Assembly (NCBI GenBank): GCA_913050545.1
Contig: CAJWZY010000149.1
Location: 1 to 5,980, forward strand
Origin: an uncultured bacterium
GTDB taxonomy: Bacteria; Planctomycetota; UBA8108
Direction: 5' to 3'
DNA length: 5,980 nucleotides
Positions 1-5,223 of the stretch are shown here, one piece after another (position 1 is the first letter of the stretch; each line of letters starts with the position of its first letter). Under the pieces are notes generated by a model. It saw only the letters and a program-made list of their open reading frames with translations. It made no database searches and had not been told where the DNA came from. Position numbers and translations under genes: made by a program.

Positions 1-1
1 G

Positions 2-52
2 GGCAAAGTCGTCGTTCGCTGGTGGCCGTTTCACGAGGTAAAAACTTTTTAA
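2..52 (+). CDS. C-terminal tail of an upstream gene, possibly type I signal peptidase (partial)
   Basis: Frame 2 is open from the left edge and ends at TAA (50-52). It encodes GKVVVRWWPFHEVKTF, only 16 residues. A Gly-Lys/Arg, a short hydrophobic stretch, an aromatic-Trp-Pro triplet and a short polar end resemble the usual C-terminus of type I signal peptidases (LepB), which often finish with a 'G+a..rYWP' strand. That enzyme is membrane-anchored and removes signal peptides from exported proteins with a Ser/Lys dyad. None of the catalytic region is in view, so the assignment rests on this tail alone. Frame 1 is also open to a TAG at 175-177, but its translation is rich in Arg, Ser and Gly with no recognisable pattern. 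I prefer frame 2. Confidence 0.4.
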   Translation, partial: GKVVVRWWPFHEVKTF

Positions 53-63
53 ATTGCTTTGAG

Positions 64-83
64 GGAGCCCCGATGAGGGCTTC
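64..83 (+). other. Hairpin, 7-bp stem
   Basis: GGAGCCC (64-70) pairs with GGGCTTC (77-83) through seven base pairs, one of them G-T, around the six-base loop CGATGA. It starts 11 bases after the upstream stop codon. No T tract follows, so it is a weak terminator candidate and may be part of a larger leader fold. Confidence 0.35.
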
Positions 84-89
84 AATAGC

Positions 90-122
90 GGGTCTGTCCA
101 TTAAACGAGGACGACCAGACCC
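90..122 (+). other. Strong hairpin in pilB leader
   Basis: GGGTCTG (90-96) is the exact reverse complement of CAGACCC (116-122). The helix can continue with TCC (97-99) against GGA (109-111), leaving a four-base bulge CGAC (112-115) and a nine-base loop (100-108). This is the strongest stem in the leader. It is not followed by T residues. On the 3' side it runs directly into the 11-bp direct repeat, sharing base 122. Confidence 0.45.
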
Positions 123-146
123 ACCTGCATTCGGGCACCTGCATTC
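122..146 (+). repeat. 11-bp direct repeat, period 14
   Basis: CACCTGCATTC occurs exactly at 122-132 and again at 136-146, separated by GGG. The start-to-start distance is 14 bases. A perfect 11-bp tandem repeat in a non-coding leader could be a paired protein-binding site, a local slippage duplication, or chance. I see no third copy. Confidence 0.55.
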
Positions 147-152
147 TGTCAC

Positions 153-167
153 CGGCCTTCAGGGCCG
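153..167 (+). other. Short GC hairpin
   Basis: CGGCC (153-157) pairs with GGCCG (163-167) around the five-base loop TTCAG. It is the third hairpin in the first 170 bases. No T run follows. It may be part of a leader fold. Confidence 0.3.
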
Positions 168-201
168 CCGATGGTAGTCCCGGTCTCTTTGCAGGTTTGA
201 A

Positions 202-297
202 ATGGATAAAACAGTTAGTAGTGAAATTGGTCGGGATCCCAATGCCGGATCTGCCGGCGGGTTTCAGAACAGAATTAAAGTCAGGAGTCAGTCGTGA
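202..297 (+). CDS. Possible 31-residue leader ORF overlapping the pilB start
   Basis: ATG at 202 opens a 31-codon frame starting MDKTVSSEIGRDPNAG and ending at TGA (295-297). This TGA overlaps the GTG start of pilB (294-296) as GTGA, the classic arrangement for translational coupling. A weak Shine-Dalgarno, AGG at 193-195, lies six bases before the ATG. The peptide is hydrophilic, with no signal peptide, membrane segment or known motif, and no run of rare or regulatory codons. It could be a coupling or leader peptide. It could equally be chance, since short open frames are common and pilB has a good ribosome binding site of its own. The frame spans two inverted repeats, so structure rather than protein may explain the sequence. 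Confidence 0.25.
   Translation: MDKTVSSEIGRDPNAGSAGGFQNRIKVRSQS
244..258 (+). other. GC hairpin before pilB ribosome binding site
   Basis: GCCGG (244-248) pairs with CCGGC (254-258) around loop ATCTG. Immediately upstream, ATTGG (226-230) can pair with CCAAT (239-243) around an eight-base loop. The two stems abut and end 24 bases before the pilB Shine-Dalgarno. They could influence translation initiation, but no anti-Shine-Dalgarno pairing is evident. Confidence 0.3.
283..287 (+). promoter_or_regulatory. Ribosome binding site of pilB
   Basis: AGGAG lies six bases before the GTG at 294. This spacing and strength support GTG as the start. The choice is reinforced because the N-terminal residues from this start align in register with those of the second ATPase. 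Confidence 0.8.
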
Positions 298-1973
298 ATA
301 AGAAGGCCATTGGCCAGATCCTGAAGAAAAAAGGGGTCGTCAACGACGCTCAGATAGCAAAAGCCCTCGAGTACGCCAAGAATGAGAGTTGCAGGCTTGG
401 CGAGGCGCTCGTGAAGACAGAGGCCTGCGGACAGGAGGATGTCAGCAGGGCTCTTGCAACTCACTGGGGACTGCCCTATGCCAATCTCGCCACGGCGGAG
501 ATCAAGAAAGAGATCATCGCCCTGGTCCCGAAAGAGGTTGCGGTCGAGAACAATATCGTCCCGGTGACGCGCAAAAACGGCACCCTGATCGTGGCGATGG
601 ATTCGATGGACCTGATGGTCCTCGACAATCTGCGCTTTCTGCTCAACCAGCAGGTTGAGGCAGCGATCTCGACTCCCAAGGATATCGAGGAATCACTCGA
701 TCACTACTACCGGCTCACCGGAGATCTTGGCGATGTCATCGGAGAGGGTGAGGATGGTGTCCAGGTCGGCCGTGGAGAGTACGCCGGTGAAGATGGAGAG
801 TCGGATGATGCTCCCGTTATCAAGTACGTCACCCAGCTCATCTCCAACGCTCTGAAAGAGCGCGCCAGTGATATCCATATCGAGCCGTTTGAGAAGCGCG
901 TCAGGATTCGCTACCGGATTGACGGTGTCTGTATCGAAAAGGAAAACCCTCCCAAGCGTCTCCAGGGCCCGATTCTTTCACGAATCAAGATCATGTCGCG
1001 GATGGACATGGCGGAGAAACGAAGAACGCAGGATGGGCGTATCAAGATCAAGCTGCACGGCAGGGATATTGACCTGCGTGTGAGTAGTTTGCCTGCCCGC
1101 CACGGCGAGAGCATCGTCATGCGTATTCTCGACAAGGAGAAGGGCCTCGTTGACCTCGAAGAGCTCGGTTTCCACGAGACGGAATATAAACGGTTCAACA
1201 AGATCATCAAGCGGCCCAATGGAATCTTCCTTGTGACCGGCCCGACGGGATCGGGAAAGACGACAACGCTCTACGCGGCCTTGAAGAATCTCAACCAGCC
1301 GGATGTGAAAATCATCACGGCGGAGAACCCGATCGAATATAACCTCACGGGCATCAACCAGTCAGAGGTTCGCCATGGGATCGGCCTGACCTTCCAGCGC
1401 ATTCTCCGGGCTATGATGCGACAAGCGCCGAATATCATTCTCGTGGGTGAGATTCGTGACCAGGAGACGGCTGATATCGCCATCCAGGCGGCCCTGACAG
1501 GTCACCTTGTCTTCAGCACCCTGCATACAAACGATGCGCCTTCAGCCCTGACCCGCCTGGTGGATATGGGAGTGAAGCCATTCCTGGTGGCTTCGGCGGT
1601 CATGGCGATTATGGCTCAGCGCCTGATCCGAAGGCTCTGCCTGGAGTGTCGCGTGGAGGCGGAGATTTCCGAAACCGACCTGAGAGCGGTTGGTCTCACC
1701 CAGCAGAGGGTGGCCGATGCCACGATCTACGATGCGGTTGGTTGTCCCGTCTGCAGCAATTCCGGCTACAAGGGCCGCCAGGGAGTTTACGAGTTAATGG
1801 AACTGTCGAATGACATCAGGGAGATGGCCTTCAAGTGCAAGCCGACCCTTGAGCTGCGGGCCAAGGCCCGGAGCGAGGGGATGGTGACTCTTCAGGAAGA
1901 TGGGGTAAGGAAGGTCCTTTCCGGGGTCACTACCATATCTGAGATCCTGAGGATCACTCATCGCGACGGCTAA
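294..1973 (+). CDS. pilB: Type IV pilus assembly ATPase PilB (GspE/PulE family)
   Basis: This 559-residue cytoplasmic hexameric ATPase should power pilin polymerisation by acting on PilC. Residues 1 to about 140 form the N-terminal MshEN/T2SSE_N-type domain, with two 24-residue motifs at 5-28 and 34-57 separated by five residues. An acidic, Gly-rich linker (about 143-172) leads to the ATPase. The ATPase contains the arm motif RYRIDGV, Walker A GPTGSGKTT (316-324), an Asp-box region AENP with Asn345, Walker B GEIRD with Glu386, the His-box GH (His404), and STLHTND with His411. A zinc-type tetracysteine, C449-x2-C452 and C484-x2-C487, lies near the end. Length is normal for the family. The pattern 'NLTGINQ...RQAPNIILVGEIRD' is more PilB-like than GspE-like. 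Relative to its downstream paralogue it has Asn345, Ala378 and Asn380 where the other has Asp. It starts at GTG with a good ribosome binding site. A secretion-type GspE remains possible. Confidence 0.9.
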   Translation: MNKKAIGQILKKKGVVNDAQIAKALEYAKNESCRLGEALVKTEACGQEDVSRALATHWGLPYANLATAEIKKEIIALVPKEVAVENNIVPVTRKNGTLIVAMDSMDLMVLDNLRFLLNQQVEAAISTPKDIEESLDHYYRLTGDLGDVIGEGEDGVQVGRGEYAGEDGESDDAPVIKYVTQLISNALKERASDIHIEPFEKRVRIRYRIDGVCIEKENPPKRLQGPILSRIKIMSRMDMAEKRRTQDGRIKIKLHGRDIDLRVSSLPARHGESIVMRILDKEKGLVDLEELGFHETEYKRFNKIIKRPNGIFLVTGPTGSGKTTTLYAALKNLNQPDVKIITAENPIEYNLTGINQSEVRHGIGLTFQRILRAMMRQAPNIILVGEIRDQETADIAIQAALTGHLVFSTLHTNDAPSALTRLVDMGVKPFLVASAVMAIMAQRLIRRLCLECRVEAEISETDLRAVGLTQQRVADATIYDAVGCPVCSNSGYKGRQGVYELMELSNDIREMAFKCKPTLELRAKARSEGMVTLQEDGVRKVLSGVTTISEILRITHRDG

Positions 1974-1975
1974 GC

Positions 1976-1997
1976 ACCTGCCCCGCAGGGGCCAGGT
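1976..1997 (+). other. GC-rich intercistronic hairpin
   Basis: Two bases after the pilB stop codon, GCCCC (1980-1984) pairs with GGGGC (1988-1992) around loop GCA. The outer ACCT (1976-1979) pairs with AGGT (1994-1997) across one bulged C. Only TTTC follows, so full termination is doubtful. It could attenuate or mark an mRNA processing point between the two ATPase genes, giving them different transcript levels. Confidence 0.4.
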
Positions 1998-2012
1998 TTC
2001 AACGAAATAACC

Positions 2013-2016
2013 GGAG
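2013..2016 (+). promoter_or_regulatory. Ribosome binding site of second ATPase
   Basis: GGAG lies seven bases before the TTG at 2024. It decides the TTG start. From this codon the first ten residues (LGQIF...) line up with the same positions in the upstream paralogue. Confidence 0.75.
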
Positions 2017-2023
2017 AAAGAAA

Positions 2024-3721
2024 TTGAACGCTCAACCACTCGGACAGATCTTCAAGCAGATGGGCTTGGTGACCGAGTACGATATTCAGCAGGCCCTCGC
2101 CAAGCAGAAAGAAACTGGCGAAGCGATCGGGCAGATCCTGGTGAGTAACGGACTGGTTACCGAGGTCGACCTCAGCCGCGCCCTCGCGGAGCAGAAGGGC
2201 ATGGAGTTTGTCGATCTTGAAAAGATCGAGATTCCCCCCGAGGTTATCGAGCTGGTCGACCAGTCCACGGTCGAGACCTTCCAGGTGATGCCGCTTGAGT
2301 TCGATGGCAGCACCCTGGTTGTTGCCGTCAGCAGGCCCGACAACCTCAGCGTGCTGGATGATCTCCGCTTCAGCCTTCCCGAGGTCACCAACTTCAAGGC
2401 CAAGCTGGCCAGCGAAGAGCAGGTCAAGAAGGCGATTGAGAACTACTACGAGGGCAACCAGGGGAAGATGGACGAGCTCCTGGCAGGGATAGGAACCGCC
2501 ACGTTGGAAGTCGGGGAGGCAACCGATCTCGCCAAGATGGAGGCGGATGCCAACGCCGGTCCCGTGGTCAAGCTGCTCAACATGATCCTGCTGCAGGCGA
2601 TTCGCGATCGCGCAGCGGACATCCACCTCGAACCTTTTGAGCATGAGTTCAAGGTGCGCTACAGGGTAGACGGCGTCCTCTATGAGATGATGCCGCCGCC
2701 GCTGCACCTGGCTCATTCGGTGATTTCGCGTGTGAAGGTCATGGCGAGCCTGGATATTGCCGAGACCCGCTTACCCCAGGATGGGCGCATCGAGCTCAAT
2801 GTGGGGGGCAACCCGATCGACCTGCGTGTTTCGACGCTGCCGACGATGTTCGGAGAGAGCGTCGTGATGCGTATTCTTGACCGGACCAACCTGGCCCTCG
2901 ACCTCGAAAAGCTGGGCTTTCGCCCCGACGAGCTCAGTGAGTTCAGGAACCTGGTAGCGAAGCCCAACGGAATTATCCTCGTGACAGGCCCGACGGGATC
3001 GGGAAAAACGACGACTCTCTACTCGGTTCTCATGGAGGCCAACACGATTGACTCCAAGATCATCACCACCGAGGACCCGGTAGAATACGATCTCGAGGGA
3101 ATTGTCCAGGTGCAGGTCAATGAAGAGATCGGCCTTACCTTTGCGGACTGCCTGCGCAGTATCCTGCGCCAGGACCCCGACAAGATCCTGGTCGGTGAGG
3201 TCCGAGACCTCGAGACCGCCCAGATCGCGGTTGAGTCCTCCCTGACGGGGCATATTGTCTACAGCACGCTGCACACAAATGATGCGCCATCTTCTGTAAC
3301 AAGAATCCTGGACCTGGGGCTGGAGCCCTTCCTGATCTCTGCAACACTCGAGGGTGTCATTGCCCAGCGCCTTGCAAGGCGGATCTGCCTGCAGTGCAAG
3401 ACGGCCTATGACCCCACCGAGCAGGAGCTTTACGAACTGGAGCTCACCGCGAGTGAGACCCAGGGGCGTGAGTTCTACTTTGGAAAAGGTTGTAAATCCT
3501 GCAACGGAACCGGCTACAAGGGCCGTGTTGCTCTCTTTGAGATGATGCTGGTCAATGACCGCCTCAGGGACATGATCATGAATGAGGGTTCAACAGCCGA
3601 TCTGCGCTCAGCAGCCCGGGAAGACGGCATGCGCACTCTCCGCGATAGCGGGTTGCTGCAGATCTACGATGGTATCTCCACCATCGAGGAAGTCGTCAAG
3701 GAGACTATTTCAACGGTTTGA
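2024..3721 (+). CDS. gspE: Second GspE/PulE/PilB-family secretion or pilus assembly ATPase
   Basis: This 565-residue paralogue of the upstream ATPase begins 50 bases after it, with a TTG start and a good ribosome binding site. Residues 1 to about 145 are an MshEN-type domain with tandem 24-residue motifs at 5-28 and 34-57 and a five-residue spacer (KETGE). After an acidic linker, the ATPase runs from about 180. It includes RYRVDGV, Walker A GPTGSGKTT (322-330), the Asp box E350-D351-P352, RQDPD with Asp384 and Asp386, Walker B GEVRD with Glu392, the His-box GH (His410), STLHTND, and zinc-type cysteines C455, C458, C490 and C493. All catalytic signatures are canonical, so it should be an active ATPase. 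It aligns without gaps to the upstream protein from Walker A to the last cysteine, at a constant offset of six. Whether it drives the same fibre, a pseudopilus or an MSHA-like pilus cannot be read here, so the symbol is family-level only. Confidence 0.9.
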   Translation: MNAQPLGQIFKQMGLVTEYDIQQALAKQKETGEAIGQILVSNGLVTEVDLSRALAEQKGMEFVDLEKIEIPPEVIELVDQSTVETFQVMPLEFDGSTLVVAVSRPDNLSVLDDLRFSLPEVTNFKAKLASEEQVKKAIENYYEGNQGKMDELLAGIGTATLEVGEATDLAKMEADANAGPVVKLLNMILLQAIRDRAADIHLEPFEHEFKVRYRVDGVLYEMMPPPLHLAHSVISRVKVMASLDIAETRLPQDGRIELNVGGNPIDLRVSTLPTMFGESVVMRILDRTNLALDLEKLGFRPDELSEFRNLVAKPNGIILVTGPTGSGKTTTLYSVLMEANTIDSKIITTEDPVEYDLEGIVQVQVNEEIGLTFADCLRSILRQDPDKILVGEVRDLETAQIAVESSLTGHIVYSTLHTNDAPSSVTRILDLGLEPFLISATLEGVIAQRLARRICLQCKTAYDPTEQELYELELTASETQGREFYFGKGCKSCNGTGYKGRVALFEMMLVNDRLRDMIMNEGSTADLRSAAREDGMRTLRDSGLLQIYDGISTIEEVVKETISTV

Positions 3722-3727
3722 GCCCTT

Positions 3728-3750
3728 GCCTGGTTTGCCAGGCTTTCGTT
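3728..3750 (+). terminator. Possible intrinsic terminator after second ATPase
   Basis: Six bases after the stop codon, GCCTGG (3728-3733) pairs perfectly with CCAGGC (3738-3743) around loop TTTG. The tail TTTCGTT is T-rich but broken. Position and stem suit an intrinsic terminator or attenuator. The short stem and poor tail suggest incomplete termination. Confidence 0.45.
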
Positions 3751-3799
3751 CGGTTCTGCAACCACAGAGAGAATGTCTGCGTGGAGAGGTGGCTTACTT

Positions 3800-3828
3800 T
3801 TGGTGTTTTCAGATTTTTTGGTTATCAT
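3800..3828 (+). promoter_or_regulatory. Possible sigma70-type promoter for pilC
   Basis: TTGGTG (3800-3805) and TATCAT (3823-3828) are separated by exactly 17 bases. The -10 matches five of six consensus positions and the -35 matches the TTG half. The spacer is T-rich. Transcription would begin near 3835, giving pilC an untranslated leader of about 138 bases. This is a visual match only. Confidence 0.3.
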
Positions 3829-3962
3829 GAACCACTCGGGAAGCTATACAGGCCATTTGACTACAGGCTTTTCGGCCATCCCCCGGTGTTGGGAATCCGG
3901 TCGGGGTGTAATCCGTAAGAAGAAGCAAGCAAGAACACCCAAGTCAGAATCTTGGGGAAAAC

Positions 3963-3967
3963 AGGAG
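3963..3967 (+). promoter_or_regulatory. Ribosome binding site of pilC
   Basis: AGGAG lies five bases before ATG at 3973. It rules out the in-frame TTG at 3952, because the site would then fall inside the coding sequence. Confidence 0.8.
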
Positions 3968-3972
3968 AGCTA

Positions 3973-5220
3973 ATGCCCGTCTTTGCGTATGAGGCGATAA
4001 ATAACGACGCCCAGAAAGTCAAAGGTGACGTAACAGCTGACTCCAAGGATCAGGCCATCAAGCTGATCCAGGAGAAGGGGTTGCGGCCCACCAGGCTTCA
4101 GATGCAGAAAGACGCGCCTGCCAAGAGGGCGGTCCCAGGTGTTGAGCAGGCGGCTCCGAAGAAGAAGGGCCCTCTCTTTAAAGGTGGGGTTAAGACCGCT
4201 GAGATCGTAACGTTTACCACCCAGCTTTCGACTCTGCAGGATGCGGGGCTGCCGATTGTCAGGAGTCTCAATATTCTCGAGGAGCAGCAGAAGCCGGGCA
4301 GGTTGAAGGACGAGCTCGAAGCCATCTCCGAGGAGGTGGAGCAGGGAAGCACCTTCTCCGAAGCCCTCTCCAAGTACCCCAAGAGCTTCAACAAGCTCTA
4401 CATCAGTATGGTCAAGGCCGGCGAGGCCGGCGGTGTACTTGATGTCATTCTCAGACGCCTTGCGGGCTTCATGGAAAAATCCCAGAAGCTGCGCAAAAAG
4501 GTCAAGGGAGCCCTGATCTACCCGGCCGCGGTCATTACTGTTGCCGCGGCGATCCTGGTGGTGATCATGCTCTTCGTCGTACCGGCGTTTGAGAAAATGT
4601 TCGCGGATATCGGCCAGTCCCTGCCGGCGCCTACCCAGCTGCTTCTCAGCACCAGCCAGGCGATCCAGACGTACTGGTTCCTGCTCCCGGGAATACCTAT
4701 TCTGCTTGTTTTCAGTATGAAAATGGTCGCCCGGACCGAGAGGGGAGGGAGGACCCTCGATGCCTTCAAGCTCAAGATGCCGGTCTTCGGAAATATCATC
4801 AAAAAATCTTCTGTAGCCAGGTTCTGCCGTACCCTCGGTACGTTGATTGCCTCGGGTGTACCTATCCTCGAGGCGCTGCGGATCGTCAGGGACGCGGTGG
4901 GCAACATCATTATTTCCAACGCCATCGAGGATGTGCATAGCAGTATCCGTGAGGGTGATACGATCGCAGATCCCCTTCGAGCTTCGGGCATCTTCGATGA
5001 ACTCCTAGTCAACATGATCGATGTAGGGGAAGAAACCGGTGAGCTCGACAAGATGCTCATGAAAATCGCTGACAACTACGAGATGGATGTCGACGTGGCC
5101 GTTGAGGGCATGTCGAGTCTGCTGGAGCCTGTCCTGATCGTGGGAATGGGCCTGGTTGTCGGTTTCATCGTCGTCTCGCTCTTCCTGCCCTTGGTTTCGA
5201 TCATTAAGAATATCCAGTAG
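3973..5220 (+). CDS. pilC: Type IV pilus / type II secretion inner-membrane platform protein PilC (GspF)
   Basis: This 415-residue polytopic inner-membrane protein is the platform on which the assembly ATPase acts to insert pilin subunits. It begins MPVFAYEA, the usual family start, followed by a Lys/Pro-rich linker (about 44-66). It then has two T2SSF repeats, each carrying the GE-x2-G motif: GEAGGVLD near residue 151 and GEETGELD near 353. Hydrophobic segments lie at about 183-207, 235-255 and 387-411, the standard three-helix layout with two cytoplasmic domains. Length is typical and nothing is missing. The ATG at 3973 is chosen over a TTG seven codons upstream because of the ribosome binding site and the family N-terminus. 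It follows two ATPase genes in the same direction after a gap with possible terminator and promoter, so it may be transcribed partly on its own. The stop codon is three bases from the next start. Confidence 0.95.
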   Translation: MPVFAYEAINNDAQKVKGDVTADSKDQAIKLIQEKGLRPTRLQMQKDAPAKRAVPGVEQAAPKKKGPLFKGGVKTAEIVTFTTQLSTLQDAGLPIVRSLNILEEQQKPGRLKDELEAISEEVEQGSTFSEALSKYPKSFNKLYISMVKAGEAGGVLDVILRRLAGFMEKSQKLRKKVKGALIYPAAVITVAAAILVVIMLFVVPAFEKMFADIGQSLPAPTQLLLSTSQAIQTYWFLLPGIPILLVFSMKMVARTERGGRTLDAFKLKMPVFGNIIKKSSVARFCRTLGTLIASGVPILEALRIVRDAVGNIIISNAIEDVHSSIREGDTIADPLRASGIFDELLVNMIDVGEETGELDKMLMKIADNYEMDVDVAVEGMSSLLEPVLIVGMGLVVGFIVVSLFLPLVSIIKNIQ

Positions 5221-5223
5221 CGG

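Larger units (their letters stand above)
53..293 (+). other. Structured leader between the upstream gene and pilB
   Basis: This 241-base stretch has no long gene. It contains a run of inverted repeats (64-83, 90-122, 153-167, 226-243 and 244-258), an 11-bp direct repeat (122-146), a possible small ORF (202-297), and the pilB ribosome binding site. I looked for a sigma70 promoter and found no pair of boxes with acceptable spacing. The A/T-rich stretch at 39-54 lacks a matching -35. No hairpin here is followed by a T run, so a terminator for the upstream gene is not evident. The density of paired segments suggests a folded 5' leader, but I cannot assign it to a known RNA family. Confidence 0.4.
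3722..3972 (+). other. Intergenic region before pilC
   Basis: This 251-base gap separates the second ATPase from pilC. It begins with a terminator-like hairpin (3728-3750) and contains a possible sigma70 promoter (3800-3828). An inverted repeat CCCCG (3881-3885) / CGGGG (3902-3906) has a 16-base loop. It ends with a purine-rich stretch and the pilC ribosome binding site. An open frame at 3773-3973 ends in a TAATG overlap with pilC but has no convincing ribosome binding site or recognisable product, so I do not call it a gene. Confidence 0.5.

Noticed and set aside
1..177. Frame 1 open from the left edge to TAG at 175-177
   Set aside because: The translation is rich in Arg/Ser/Gly without family resemblance. 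Frame 2 gives a more convincing protein end.
1..200. GEMM-I (c-di-GMP) riboswitch suggested by GGGCAAAG at the left edge and by GGTAGTCCCGG at 173-183
   Set aside because: The conserved core (GGCAAACC, GACGCAAAGCC with its tetraloop-receptor pairing) is absent and the fragments lie too far apart to form one aptamer.
1970..2716. 248-codon open frame on the minus strand
   Set aside because: It lies opposite the second ATPase gene and is explained by its codon bias. The product is not recognisable and there is no ribosome binding site evidence.
3790..3805. Sigma54-like site TGGC...TTTGG before pilC
   Set aside because: The GG at 3791-3792 is followed after ten bases by GT rather than the required GC, and the remaining consensus match is poor.
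3952..3972. TTG at 3952 as an upstream pilC start
   Set aside because: It would place the AGGAG ribosome binding site inside the gene and add seven residues before the conserved MPVFAYEA start.
3773..3973. 66-codon ORF whose stop overlaps the pilC ATG as TAATG
   Set aside because: Its only purine-rich element is one base from the ATG, the product resembles nothing known, and it spans the promoter-like sequence. Chance is the simplest explanation.
3970..4938. 322-codon open frame on the minus strand
   Set aside because: It is the antisense shadow of pilC. The translated product is rich in Asp, Arg, His and Leu without motifs, while pilC on the plus strand is certain.
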